From Methylophilaceae bacterium LSUCC0717 (lineage in GTDB: Bacteria; Pseudomonadota; Gammaproteobacteria; Burkholderiales; Methylophilaceae), in assembly GCA_024919195.1 (NCBI GenBank), contig CP103436.1, positions 682,001 through 746,000 of the forward strand: 64,000 nucleotides of DNA, given 5' to 3'. Of the stretch, positions 43,804 through 53,468 are shown one piece after another. The notes under the pieces are model-generated. The model had not been told where the DNA came from, ran no database searches, and worked only from the letters and a program-made list of their open reading frames with translations. Position numbers and translations under genes: made by a program. Every line of letters begins with the position of its first letter. Within the stretch, counting starts at the first letter, position 1.

Positions 43804-45975
43804 CTATAAATTCTTTATATATGTAAAATCAATTTTTCCAAGTTCTAAATCCACTCGAATGAGTTTTACCGCTATCTCATCACCCAATCTAAATTTTTTC
43901 TTTGTTTTTTCACCTTCGAGCATCTGTTTTTCTTTATTAAAGACAAAGTAATCATTTCCGAGCTCCGTTACATGAACCAATCCTTCAATGTGTAAACGAG
44001 GAATTTCAACAAAAATTCCAAAATTTGTCACACTAGAAATAACAACATCAAATTTTTCACCAATCCTATCTTTCATGTAAAAACATTTCAACCAATTTTC
44101 TACATCCCGAGTTGCTTCATCTGCCCTTCTCTCAGTGGATGAGCAATGATTGCCAATAGCTTCTATATTATCTGTTTTAAGTTTCTTCTTATTTAAAAAA
44201 GATTTAATTAAACGATGCACAACCAAGTCTGGGTATCTTCGAATTGGAGAAGTAAAATGGGTATATTTTTCATACGCCAGCCCGAAATGACCCTTATTTT
44301 CGGCACCATAATTAGCTTGCTGCATTGACCGTAAAATCATGGTCTGCAACATTTGAAAATTTTCTTTATTTTTAATTTTATTGATTAGCTCTTCATAATC
44401 CTTCACATCCGGACTTAAACCACCTTCCATATGCACTTTGAAGTCTGATAAAACTGATTTTAAGATTTCAAGCTTTTCTTCTTTTGGTTTTTCATGATTT
44501 CTAAACAGTCCAATTTTTTTTGATAATAGATAATCAGCGGCACTAACATTTGCAGCAAGCATACACTCTTCGATTAATCGATGCGCCTCATTTCTTGCCA
44601 AAGGGACTATATCTTTAATTTTTCCACCCTCATCGAATAAAATTTGAGATTCAATTCGATCAAACTCAATTGCATGTCTCTTATTTCTAGCTTCACTAAG
44701 AACTTCATAAACTGACTTTAAGGTATTAAGGTGTTCGATTAATTCTTTTGGATACTTTTTTTGATTCTGTTTTTGAAAAATCAACTGGTCAACTAAAGTA
44801 TAGGTCAAGCGATATTTTGAATTAATTACCGCTGGGTAAAACTCATATGATTCAACCTCTCCTTTTTTTGTAATAACCATATCTGCAATCATGACCAATC
44901 GATCAACATGTGGATTGAGCGAACATAATCCATTTGAAAGCTTTTCTGGAAGCATGGGAATAACCCTACGAGGAAAATAAACTGAATTTCCCCTATCAAA
45001 AGCTTCTTTATCTAGAGCAGATCCCTCTTTGACATAGTGGCTGACATCTGCAATACCCACCAGCAACTTAAAGTACTCTTTGTGGTTTTCAGCATACACT
45101 GCGTCATCGAAATCTTTAGCTGTTTCACCATCAATGGTTACAAAGAAATTATCTCTCAAGTCAATTCGGTCTTTCAAATCGCCATCAGAAATCTCAGAAA
45201 TTTTCTCTAATTCTTTTTCAATTTTTTTATCAAACCTAAAAGGAAGGTTGTGTTTTCTAAGAGCGATTTCAATTTCGATACCACTGTCATCTAATTTTCC
45301 AATTATCTCAATGACCTGTCCCATTGGTTTTATATTCATGGCGGGTTGGGTAGTAATTTCTACCTCAACTATATCCCCTGGAACTGCCTCCATGTCTTTG
45401 CCATAAGGAATAATGATATCTTGATGAATTCTTTTGTCTTCTGCAGCGACGATGGTCACCCCATACGACTGAACCACACGACCAACCAAGACTGTATTAC
45501 ATCTCTCTAAAACTTCAACGATGGTTCCTTCAGCCTTCCCTTTACGATCCAAGCCAGAAATTTGTACCATCACCCGATCGTTATGAAAAACTTTACCCAT
45601 TTCTTTTTGATTTAAAAAAACATCATCATGTTCTGACTCATCTGGGATTAAAAAACCATAACCATCCGGATGACCCTGAACCTTTCCGGAGATGCAATTG
45701 AGTTTTTCTGCAATACAAAACACATCTTTTCTATTTTTTAAAATCTGACCGTCCCTTCTCATGGCTTTTAAACGGTGAGTTAAGGGTTCTTCTTCTGATT
45801 TTTTTATACGCAATAACTTAATGAGCTCATTTTTTTTAATTGGGGTGCCATATTTCTTCATGACATCAAGAATGAATTCTCGACTCGGAATGGGATGTGC
45901 GTACTTTTGAGACTCTCTCTTAAAAAACGGATCTTTTGACCTTTTATTTGATTTTGTTTTAGCTGTTTTTCGCAT
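43804..45975 (-). CDS. rnr: Ribonuclease R
   Basis: RNase R is a 3'-5' exoribonuclease that degrades structured RNA and works in quality control. It has two cold-shock domains (GYGFLIPDE), the RNB catalytic domain (TIDGETAKDFDDAVYAE, then GIADVSHYVKEGS and YFPRRVIPMLPE) and a C-terminal S1 domain. About 723 residues is slightly short because the Lys-rich tail is missing. ATG at 45975 has a GGAA box; a TTG at 45999 is less likely. It overlaps hpt by 17 bases. Confidence 0.96.
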   Translation of the reverse strand: MRKTAKTKSNKRSKDPFFKRESQKYAHPIPSREFILDVMKKYGTPIKKNELIKLLRIKKSEEEPLTHRLKAMRRDGQILKNRKDVFCIAEKLNCISGKVQGHPDGYGFLIPDESEHDDVFLNQKEMGKVFHNDRVMVQISGLDRKGKAEGTIVEVLERCNTVLVGRVVQSYGVTIVAAEDKRIHQDIIIPYGKDMEAVPGDIVEVEITTQPAMNIKPMGQVIEIIGKLDDSGIEIEIALRKHNLPFRFDKKIEKELEKISEISDGDLKDRIDLRDNFFVTIDGETAKDFDDAVYAENHKEYFKLLVGIADVSHYVKEGSALDKEAFDRGNSVYFPRRVIPMLPEKLSNGLCSLNPHVDRLVMIADMVITKKGEVESYEFYPAVINSKYRLTYTLVDQLIFQKQNQKKYPKELIEHLNTLKSVYEVLSEARNKRHAIEFDRIESQILFDEGGKIKDIVPLARNEAHRLIEECMLAANVSAADYLLSKKIGLFRNHEKPKEEKLEILKSVLSDFKVHMEGGLSPDVKDYEELINKIKNKENFQMLQTMILRSMQQANYGAENKGHFGLAYEKYTHFTSPIRRYPDLVVHRLIKSFLNKKKLKTDNIEAIGNHCSSTERRADEATRDVENWLKCFYMKDRIGEKFDVVISSVTNFGIFVEIPRLHIEGLVHVTELGNDYFVFNKEKQMLEGEKTKKKFRLGDEIAVKLIRVDLELGKIDFTYIKNL

Positions 45976-46486
45976 ATAAATTCCGGTGATTTCTATCAAT
46001 GCTATTACTATCTAATCCAAAACCATAGACATAGAGATTTGGCAGTTCCAATCCCTTAAAATCTGCATCAATTTTTGCTTTCGTATTGGGTTTATAAAAT
46101 AAAACACAGGAGGTAACCGTTTTAGCGCCCAGTCTTTTTAAAGTTGAAACACATTCATAAAGAGTTTTTCCCTCGTCAAGGATATCGTCAATCAATAATA
46201 CATGCTTATTCAGCACCTCATCTCTGCGGGGTTTATGAATCCAAAGACCATTTTCTATACCATTATTATCGATATATCTTGAGTAGTGTAAGTAATTTAT
46301 ATGAAGTACTTTATGGTTTAACAGTGGTAATAAATGCCCTGCAAAAACAAGGGATCCTGTCATTACCGGAGCGAAAACCATTTCCTTGGTCTTAGTTTTG
46401 GCGTTTATTTGATTAGCTAAATTGTTAATTGATGAGATGATATCTTCATATGTATAAAGACAGCGGTCCGTTATTGGAGAAATCAT
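45959..46486 (-). CDS. hpt: Hypoxanthine(-guanine) phosphoribosyltransferase
   Basis: This is a purine salvage enzyme of 175 residues. The PRPP-binding motif VLLIDDILDEGKTL is near residues 94-107, and the preceding APVMTGSLVFAGHLLP strand fits the hypoxanthine/guanine family. It overlaps both galU (4 bases) and rnr. Confidence 0.88.
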   Translation of the reverse strand: MISPITDRCLYTYEDIISSINNLANQINAKTKTKEMVFAPVMTGSLVFAGHLLPLLNHKVLHINYLHYSRYIDNNGIENGLWIHKPRRDEVLNKHVLLIDDILDEGKTLYECVSTLKRLGAKTVTSCVLFYKPNTKAKIDADFKGLELPNLYVYGFGLDSNSIDRNHRNLYAKNS

Positions 46487-47346
46487 TTAATTTCTCTTAT
46501 ATAAGCTTTTAATTCTTTACCAAATTCACTATTTTTGATTCCATAATCAATATTCGCCATCAAATAACCTAACTTTGAGCCACAATCATATCGCTTACCC
46601 TTGAATGTATAAGCAAAGACCTCCTCTTGTTTTAACATTAATTTAATGCCATCGGTTAACTGAATCTCGTTTCCAGCACCAAAAGAAGTTTTTTCTAAAA
46701 AAGACATCAATGTATTCGAAAAAATATATCGGCCGACAACCCCAAGGTTTGATGGTGCAAATTCTGGATCAGGTTTCTCAATGATATTACTTAATTTTAC
46801 TAAATCAGAATCAAAATTATTGGAGTCAATCATGCCATATTTTTTGGATTCCAACTTGTCTACATTTTGAACGGCAATCATGGACTTTTGCTGCTCATCA
46901 TACTGCTGAACTAATTGGGCCAAGACACCAGGTTGAGCATCGATCAAGTCATCTGCCAGAGATACCGCAAATGGCTCATCTCCAACAACTGGCTTAGCTT
47001 GCAAGATTGCATGTCCCAAACCAAGAGGTTCTCCTTGTCTGATATAGATACAAGAAACGTCTTTCGGAACAATTTGGTTCATCTCATCCATTAATTTTGC
47101 TTTTTTTTCATCTACATTGGAAAATCGCTCAAGGGTAGAATCAAAATGATCTGTAATTGCTCGTTTGGATTTACCCGTAATAAAAATGAGATCTTTAAAG
47201 CCAGCCTCAATGGCTTCTTCAACCGCATATTGTATTAATGGCTTGTCAACAATGGGTAGCATTTCCTTCGGTGTTGCTTTTGTTGCAGGTAAAAAACGAG
47301 AACCGAGTCCGGCAACAGGAAAAATAATTTTTCTTAATTTTTTCAT
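46483..47346 (-). CDS. galU: UTP-glucose-1-phosphate uridylyltransferase
   Basis: GalU makes UDP-glucose for envelope glycans. The nucleotidyltransferase signature FPVAGLGSRFLPATKATPKEMLPIVDKP is at the N-terminus, with FAVSLADDL and the C-terminal AGNEIQLTDGI motif. It is 287 residues, standard. It heads the galU-hpt-rnr-rlmB chain. Confidence 0.96.
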   Translation of the reverse strand: MKKLRKIIFPVAGLGSRFLPATKATPKEMLPIVDKPLIQYAVEEAIEAGFKDLIFITGKSKRAITDHFDSTLERFSNVDEKKAKLMDEMNQIVPKDVSCIYIRQGEPLGLGHAILQAKPVVGDEPFAVSLADDLIDAQPGVLAQLVQQYDEQQKSMIAVQNVDKLESKKYGMIDSNNFDSDLVKLSNIIEKPDPEFAPSNLGVVGRYIFSNTLMSFLEKTSFGAGNEIQLTDGIKLMLKQEEVFAYTFKGKRYDCGSKLGYLMANIDYGIKNSEFGKELKAYIREIK

Positions 47347-47444
47347 ATCTAAAATTTTATTAAAGTGAACCTTATATCATGCAAAGAATTCGTTGTTTTC
47401 ATAAATAAATTACATTAAATTATATAAATAAATAATTGATTTTA

Positions 47445-47897
47445 TTACCATTTATTTATTTTTTCATAATCTTTTATATTTGCATCCACCCAGGATTCAG
47501 ACTTTACTCCAATCTCTTTTTTCCAGAATGGTGCATCAGTCTTTAAAAAATCTATTATAAACTCACACGCCCTAAATGATTCTGTTCGATGTGCCGAAGT
47601 TACTGCAACCAATACAATCTCATCATTTAAGTTTAATTTCCCAAAACGGTGAATTATATTTACATCAAAAATATCCCATGTCCTTCTTGCCTTCTCCTCA
47701 ATTTCTAACAAGGCTTTTTCAGTCATGCCTGGGTAAAATTCAATTTCCATTGACGTCAGTGTATCAGACTTATCCTCTTTAAAATCACGTACATAACCAA
47801 CAAAAGTTACCAGGGCGCCAACACCACTTTCATCAGAACGTTTTATTTTCTTTACTTCAGAGTTAATATCAAAATCTTCTTGTTGAATTCTTACCAT
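47445..47897 (-). CDS. moaE: Molybdopterin synthase catalytic subunit
   Basis: MoaE forms the heterotetramer with MoaD that adds sulfur to precursor Z. The conserved GALVTFVGYVRDF near residue 27, the IIHRFGKL strand, VAVTSAHR and the WKKE motif are present. It is 150 residues. It follows moaD by 3 bases; moaA and moaC are not in the window. Confidence 0.94.
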   Translation of the reverse strand: MVRIQQEDFDINSEVKKIKRSDESGVGALVTFVGYVRDFKEDKSDTLTSMEIEFYPGMTEKALLEIEEKARRTWDIFDVNIIHRFGKLNLNDEIVLVAVTSAHRTESFRACEFIIDFLKTDAPFWKKEIGVKSESWVDANIKDYEKINKW

Positions 47898-47900
47898 AGC

Positions 47901-48146
47901 TTAACCCCCGGTAATCGGTGGGAAAAAAGCAACCTCATCACCATCCTTAAGACTTAAATCCCAGTCTAGCGCCAATTCTTGGTTGACAGCGGCCTTGATA
48001 TTTTTGACATTATCAATTTGCTGATATTCTTGTCGAAGATGGTTTATTAACTCTCTAATTGAGGCAACATCAGCCTTATATTCGACATCCAATTCATTGA
48101 TTTTTAATTCTTCACGAAGTTTTGCAAAAAACAACACCTTAATCAT
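47901..48146 (-). CDS. moaD: Molybdopterin synthase sulfur carrier subunit
   Basis: This small ubiquitin-like protein ends in the required double glycine (FFPPITGG), which carries the thiocarboxylate. The ATG at 48146 (MIKVLFFAKLRE) matches the family start better than GTG at 48161. It overlaps rmuC by 8 bases. Confidence 0.93.
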   Translation of the reverse strand: MIKVLFFAKLREELKINELDVEYKADVASIRELINHLRQEYQQIDNVKNIKAAVNQELALDWDLSLKDGDEVAFFPPITGG

Positions 48147-49443
48147 CTTCTTTTTGCTCACTTTTTTCTATCAAAGAGTCCTCAAACTCCAACAATTCAT
48201 TTGGATCATCCTGTAATTCAACTTTTTCTATCTGAGAAAAACGACGTGATATTTTTTGGGATGTGATATGAACATCTTGTGCATTTTCATGGGCCATTCT
48301 GATGTTATCAGCTAACTTCTTCATTCTCTGATCAAATCTTTCGAATTCCTTGCCAAGCTTTCCTAACTCTGCCTTGATAATATGCACCTGCTTTCTTGTT
48401 TCAACATCTTTTAATACAGCCCTTGCTGTATTTAATACAGCCATCAAGGTGGTTGGCGACACAACCCACACCTTGTGATTCAAAGAGTCCTGAATGAGTT
48501 CTGGGTGATAGGCGTGAATTTCGGCAAAAACCGCCTCTGCCGGAACAAACATCACTGCTCCATCCGAAGTTTCATCAGGAATTATATATTTAGTAGATAT
48601 ATCAGTAATATGTTTACGAACATCTAACTTAAATTGTTTTTCTGCTTTTATTTTTTCTGGCTCACTCAAAGAGCTATCAAACATTTTTTGATAATTTTCC
48701 ATGGGAAATTTAGAGTCAACTGCGACCGTACCTGTTGGCTCCGGGAGAAATAAAACACAGTCAGCGCGACTTCCATTCTTGAAGGAATGTTGAAAAGAAA
48801 AAGAATCAGGTGGTAGTATATTTTTAACTAAACTCTCAAGCTGCAATTCACCAAAAGCACCTCGTGACCTTTTGTCTCCCAACAACTCCTGCAGGCTAAC
48901 AACATTTGTAGTTAAACCATCAATTTTCTTTTGAGCCTCGTCAATTGTAGCCAACCTTTCCATAACGCTTAAAAAGGTCTCGTTTGTCTTTTTAAAACCT
49001 TCTTCAAGTCTTTCATGTACCTTGCCGGTTATTTCCTCAAGACGAGTATCGACAGATTTGGTGAGTGACTCAATTGACGCCAGAAGCTGCAATGTGGTGT
49101 TTTTAAGGGAGGATTGGATTGACTCTTGCTGAATCTTGCCCTGGTTCTGCAGTGCTTGATTAAGTTTCTCAACCACCTCGGCTTTTAATTGATTAATAAT
49201 CTCTTGCTGACTAACTTTTAAGTTTTCTAATACGTCACGATTATATTTAAACTCTTCACTAACAAGTTTATTAAATCGATCTGTAGTTTTGTTTAAAGAA
49301 TCATTAAAGTCTTGGAGTATTTTACGATGGTGCTCATTTAATTCTGAATTGATATCATTGTTGGCGGGTCGCTGTTTAGTTAGGACCATAAAAACTCCAA
49401 CAATAATAACGACTAAAGCACCTAGAATTAGATATTCAAACAT
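48139..49443 (-). CDS. rmuC: RmuC family DNA recombination protein
   Basis: The protein has an N-terminal membrane helix (LILGALVVIIVGVFMVL), then about 170 residues of coiled coil, and a C-terminal nuclease-like RmuC domain with GAFGELQLESLV, VAVDSKFPMENYQ and VMFVPAEAVFAEI. RmuC limits DNA inversions in E. coli. It overlaps the IMPACT-family gene by 8 bases and moaD by 8. Confidence 0.92.
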   Translation of the reverse strand: MFEYLILGALVVIIVGVFMVLTKQRPANNDINSELNEHHRKILQDFNDSLNKTTDRFNKLVSEEFKYNRDVLENLKVSQQEIINQLKAEVVEKLNQALQNQGKIQQESIQSSLKNTTLQLLASIESLTKSVDTRLEEITGKVHERLEEGFKKTNETFLSVMERLATIDEAQKKIDGLTTNVVSLQELLGDKRSRGAFGELQLESLVKNILPPDSFSFQHSFKNGSRADCVLFLPEPTGTVAVDSKFPMENYQKMFDSSLSEPEKIKAEKQFKLDVRKHITDISTKYIIPDETSDGAVMFVPAEAVFAEIHAYHPELIQDSLNHKVWVVSPTTLMAVLNTARAVLKDVETRKQVHIIKAELGKLGKEFERFDQRMKKLADNIRMAHENAQDVHITSQKISRRFSQIEKVELQDDPNELLEFEDSLIEKSEQKEDD

Positions 49444-50029
49444 GAATCATATCCAATTGATTAGCATTCAAAAAAGAATCTAGCTGCCGCTCTTCCCCCT
49501 TAGGTAACTTAAAATGTAGAGTCACATTATCATCAAACTCTTTTTCAACAACCTCACCTTTAACTTTAGAAACTAATTTAATAAATTGTTCTAAAATATT
49601 GTATTTTAATACTATTTTAAAAAAATTATACTCCACATATTGAATAAATTTACCCATATCAAGCGCCATTTGTGCCGCTTCGCTATATGCCTTCACCAAC
49701 CCACCAGTACCTAAATTTATTCCTCCATAGTAACGAACAACCAGCACTGCGGTATTAATCATAGCCCTTCCCTCTAAAATATTTAATAAGGGTTTACCTG
49801 CGGTCCCTGAAGGTTCACCATCATCAGAAAAGTATGCATCAATACCATGTTCATTCTTAGTTCTAAGGGCATAAACAATATGGCTCGCATTACCAAAAGG
49901 TTCTTTCCATAAAAAAGCTAACTTTTGCTTAAGCGAGCTCAGATTATCACAAGGTATAGCTTGGCTTAAGAATTTAGATTTATTAACCACTGTTTCTTTG
50001 AATTCCGTTTCCCTTTCAACAACAACCAC
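49436..50029 (-). CDS. yigZ: YigZ/IMPACT family protein
   Basis: The N-terminal UPF0029 domain is clear (SKFLSQAIPC, ASHIVYALR, DDGEPSGTAGKPLLNIL, VVRYYGGINLGTGGLVKAYSEAA), followed by a DUF1949 tail. The role is uncertain; in other bacteria the family is linked to translation or stress. The GTG start shares one base with the fhs stop codon (TAGTG). Confidence 0.92.
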   Translation of the reverse strand: MVVVERETEFKETVVNKSKFLSQAIPCDNLSSLKQKLAFLWKEPFGNASHIVYALRTKNEHGIDAYFSDDGEPSGTAGKPLLNILEGRAMINTAVLVVRYYGGINLGTGGLVKAYSEAAQMALDMGKFIQYVEYNFFKIVLKYNILEQFIKLVSKVKGEVVEKEFDDNVTLHFKLPKGEERQLDSFLNANQLDMIHV

Positions 50030-51678
50030 TAAAACAACCCTTCTAAAACACCCTTGGAGTTAACATCAATTGACTCAGCTGCTGGTTTAAGAGGTAGTCC
50101 TGGCATAGTCATAATTGGACCACAAATGATTACAATAAAGCCAGCTCCATTTTTTAGATCAAGATCTTTGATCTCCAAGGTATGATTCAATGTCGCACCA
50201 AGTTGCGCGGGATCAGATGAAAAAGAATAAGGTGTTTTAGCAATGCAAACAGGCATTCTTTTTACTCCACTTAAATTCTCAAATTCTTTTAATTTTTTTC
50301 TTGCTAACGCTGATAATTTAATTCCTTTTGCCCTATATATACTTTTAGCAACTGTTTCTATCTTGGTAAGAATCGGTTGATTTAATCCATACAAGGTACG
50401 TGCTTTATTTTTCTTCTGACATAACTTCACAATATCTTTAGCTAAATGAGTTGCTCCTGCTGCACCCTTCTCCCAATGCTCACACAAATGCATACTCACG
50501 CCCTCTGATTCGATTAGCTGTCTTAGTAATGAAATTTCCTTGGCAGAATCAAATTTAAATCTGTTGACCGCAACAACCACATTCATTCCAAACTGATTTA
50601 AACAATTTTGTATATGGCGTTGCAAATTCTCAAATCCCTTGTTAAGGGCATCAAGATTTTCTTTGTTTAATTTGTCTTTTGTAACGCCGCCGTGATATTT
50701 TAAAGCTCGTATTGTGGCCACAATTACCACTGCATCCGGCATGGATCCCAATGTTCGAGATTTGATATCCATAAATTTTTCAGCACCGAGATCAGCACCA
50801 AAGCCTGCCTCAGTCACAACATAATCAGCTAACTTCTGACCCGCACGAGTGGCCATTACGCTATTACAGCCATGGGCAATGTTTGCAAAAGGTCCTCCAT
50901 GGATAATGACTGGGGTCTCAAATATTGTTTGCACTAAGTTTGGTTTAAAAGCATCTTTTAATAGCGCTGTCATTGCGCCATGAGCCTTAATCTGTCTTGC
51001 ATAAATCGGCTTACCATCTTTACTAAAAGCGATCAAAATTTTACCGAGCCGTAGCTTTAAATCATCCATATCTTTGGCCAAACAAAATATTGCCATCACT
51101 TCTGATGCCACCGTAATATCAAACTTAGAATCTCGTTCATAACGAAGACCATCTTGATGAATTCTTCTCAATGAACGGTCGTTCATATCCAAACAGCGCC
51201 TTACTTGAATCTTTTTAATATCTATATTTAGCTTGTTGCCGTGGTAAATATGATTATCAATCATCGCAACAAGTAAATTATTTGCAGAGGTGATGGCATG
51301 AAAGTCTCCAGTAAAATGGAGATTAATTTCCTCCATGGGCAAGGCCTGAGAATATCCACCCCCAGTCGCACCACCCTTCATTCCAAAAACTGGACCTAGG
51401 GAAGGCTCCCTGAGGCATGCAATTGATTTTTTTCCTATTTTTCTTAGAGCGTCTGTGAGGCCCACTGTGGTGGTGGTTTTACCCTCACCGGCTGGGGTTG
51501 GACTCATGGCAGTAACTAGAATAAGTTTTGCGTTTTTTTTTCGGTTTGGGATGGAATTAATCTTTGCAATATGTTTACCAAACGTAGTTAAATCAGTGGA
51601 TTTTAAGTTTATTTTCTTAGCTATACTGATGATATCTCTTAGCTTTTTAGTCTGAGATATTTGCAAATCTGATTTCAT
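50029..51678 (-). CDS. fhs: Formate-tetrahydrofolate ligase
   Basis: Fhs couples formate to THF with ATP and gives 10-formyl-THF. It is important in methylotrophs for moving carbon between formate and the folate pool. The signature TPAGEGKTTTTVGLTDAL is near residue 62, then EPSLGPVFGMKGGATGGGYSQ and LHFTGDFHAITSANNLL. It is 549 residues, standard. It overlaps cysB by 4 bases at its start. Confidence 0.97.
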   Translation of the reverse strand: MKSDLQISQTKKLRDIISIAKKINLKSTDLTTFGKHIAKINSIPNRKKNAKLILVTAMSPTPAGEGKTTTTVGLTDALRKIGKKSIACLREPSLGPVFGMKGGATGGGYSQALPMEEINLHFTGDFHAITSANNLLVAMIDNHIYHGNKLNIDIKKIQVRRCLDMNDRSLRRIHQDGLRYERDSKFDITVASEVMAIFCLAKDMDDLKLRLGKILIAFSKDGKPIYARQIKAHGAMTALLKDAFKPNLVQTIFETPVIIHGGPFANIAHGCNSVMATRAGQKLADYVVTEAGFGADLGAEKFMDIKSRTLGSMPDAVVIVATIRALKYHGGVTKDKLNKENLDALNKGFENLQRHIQNCLNQFGMNVVVAVNRFKFDSAKEISLLRQLIESEGVSMHLCEHWEKGAAGATHLAKDIVKLCQKKNKARTLYGLNQPILTKIETVAKSIYRAKGIKLSALARKKLKEFENLSGVKRMPVCIAKTPYSFSSDPAQLGATLNHTLEIKDLDLKNGAGFIVIICGPIMTMPGLPLKPAAESIDVNSKGVLEGLF

Positions 51679-52601
51679 ACTCTATCCTCTAATTTTTGTT
51701 TTAAATCCTCTGGCTTCAATCCAGAAAATCGTTGAATAAAATCAAACACAAAGCTTCTTATAAAAAGATCTTTTCTTAATCCTAGCAATGTTGTGCTAGG
51801 TTCAAATAAATGACTCAAATCAATTGCTTTTAAATCAATATCTTTATTCTTATCGTATGCCATTTCAGCAACTAATCCAATCCCTAAATTGAGATTGACA
51901 TAAGTCTTAATCACATCTGCATCGATGGCTGTAAGGACTATATTGGGAGATAAATGGGCCTGCTTAAATGCTTTTGAAACACTAGTACTGCCAGTAAAAG
52001 CATAATCATAAGTGATAATAGGATACTGAGATAAATCATTTAAGGTAATCGTATTATCTAACTGATTCAAAGGATGATTCACTGGCGCGACTAAGATCCG
52101 ATTCCATTGATAACAGGGAATAGTAAAAATTTTGTCATTTAAACCAATTGATTCGGTGGCTATACCAATATCCGCCACCCCTTTTTCTACCTGATCCGTG
52201 ACTTGATCTGGATTTCCCTGATGGATATTTAATTTTATATTCGGATATTGTTTTACAAACCATTCAACAACCATAGGTAATTTATATCTTGCCTGCGTGT
52301 GTGTCGTCGCGATGGTGAATACACCATCTTCGGATGAGGCATAATTATCTGAAATATGCCTGATATTTTTTACTTTTTTTAAAATATCACCTATGGCCTC
52401 GTAAACATATTGACCAGGCTCGGTCAGGCCCACTAACCTCTTACCGTTTCTGACGAAAATCTTTACTTTAATTTCATCTTCAAGCAACTGAATTTGTTTA
52501 CTCACCCCAGGCTGAGAGGTATGCAGATTATCAGCCGCATGGGAAACATTAAAATTGCAATTTACAATTTCATATACACACCTAAGTTGCTGTAATTTCA
52601 T
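51675..52601 (-). CDS. cysB: LysR-type regulator CysB
   Basis: The N-terminal helix-turn-helix has MKLQQLRCVYEIV-NFNVSHAA and TSQPGVSKQIQLLEDE. The effector domain has the CysB-specific TTHTQARYKLPMVVEWF and HQGNPDQVTDQV segments. CysB/Cbl proteins activate sulfate assimilation in response to N-acetylserine, and the divergent cysI operon here is the expected target. It is 308 residues. It overlaps fhs, so the regulator also leads the fhs-yigZ-rmuC-moaDE genes. Confidence 0.93.
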   Translation of the reverse strand: MKLQQLRCVYEIVNCNFNVSHAADNLHTSQPGVSKQIQLLEDEIKVKIFVRNGKRLVGLTEPGQYVYEAIGDILKKVKNIRHISDNYASSEDGVFTIATTHTQARYKLPMVVEWFVKQYPNIKLNIHQGNPDQVTDQVEKGVADIGIATESIGLNDKIFTIPCYQWNRILVAPVNHPLNQLDNTITLNDLSQYPIITYDYAFTGSTSVSKAFKQAHLSPNIVLTAIDADVIKTYVNLNLGIGLVAEMAYDKNKDIDLKAIDLSHLFEPSTTLLGLRKDLFIRSFVFDFIQRFSGLKPEDLKQKLEDRV

Positions 52602-52691
52602 ATAACTTTTTTTTATATAAGTAGTTATTTATATTATTATTTTATATATAAAATCTGCTATAGTTCAAGCTGTTTTTTATAATTTTTTTTT
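52602..52691. promoter_or_regulatory. Divergent cysB / sulfate-assimilation control region
   Basis: This 90-base, almost entirely A/T gap separates cysB from the TauE/SafE gene. It contains repeated TTATATAAG- and TTTATATATAAA-like elements and a TATAGT box at about 52660-52665. CysB binding here is expected from family knowledge; no clear CysB consensus was identified. Confidence 0.5.
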
Positions 52692-53468
52692 ATGCTTTTC
52701 ACTTTATCTGGCTTTATTATAGGTTTACTCATCGGGCTCACAGGAGTTGGAGGTGGCTCATTAATGACGCCACTGCTCATGCTGTTCTTTAAAGTTCCAG
52801 CTGCGATTGCAGTTGGTACTGATTTACTCTATGCATCAATAACAAAATCTGTTGGTATCTTTAAACATCAAAAACTTGGTCATATTGAATGGCCGATTGT
52901 TAAAGACTTGATGACAGGGAGTGTACCTGCTGCAATATTAACAAGCCTCTTTTTGAGCTTTAACCTTGTGCAAGAAGGAAATATGACGAGCTTTATAGAA
53001 GTCTTTCTTGGGATAGCGTTAATCGTAACCTCTGTTGCCATTTTCTTTCAACCTTTAATTATTAATAAGTCCCTAAAGAGACCGTCATTAAGTGAAAAAA
53101 AACGAAAAAGCATAACCATTATCTTGGGTATAATATTGGGCTTTATTGTGACACTCACTTCAGTTGGGGCTGGTGCTATTGGGGTGACGATGCTTCTCAT
53201 TTTATATCCGAAGCTGCCAATAAAAAAAATTATTGGGACTGACATTGCCCATGCAGTTCCCTTAACACTAATTAGCGGTATTGGTCATGCATCTATAGGC
53301 ACTGTGGACTTGGAGCTTTTAATCGTTCTTCTTATTGGATCTATCCCTGGAGTTTGGCTAGGTGCTAAGCTCAATGCCAAAGCAAACGATGAATGGATCA
53401 GACTATTACTCGTTATTATTTTATTTGGAATTGCATTAAAACTATTAGGTAATCACATCAATGTATAA
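52692..53468 (+). CDS. TauE/SafE family membrane transporter
   Basis: The 258-residue protein has about eight membrane helices and the family GVGGGSLMTPLLMLFFKVP and VGAGAIGVTMLLILYPKLP repeats. TauE/SafE carriers move sulfite, sulfoacetate or related anions. As the first gene of a sulfate-reduction operon it may import a sulfur oxyanion or export excess sulfite. The direction is not shown by the sequence. It overlaps cysI by 8 bases. Confidence 0.85.
   Translation: MLFTLSGFIIGLLIGLTGVGGGSLMTPLLMLFFKVPAAIAVGTDLLYASITKSVGIFKHQKLGHIEWPIVKDLMTGSVPAAILTSLFLSFNLVQEGNMTSFIEVFLGIALIVTSVAIFFQPLIINKSLKRPSLSEKKRKSITIILGIILGFIVTLTSVGAGAIGVTMLLILYPKLPIKKIIGTDIAHAVPLTLISGIGHASIGTVDLELLIVLLIGSIPGVWLGAKLNAKANDEWIRLLLVIILFGIALKLLGNHINV

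Noticed and set aside
43804-45999. TTG start for rnr at 45999
   Set aside because: The ATG at 45975 has a GGAA box and begins the usual Lys-rich N-terminus; the extra eight residues lack support.
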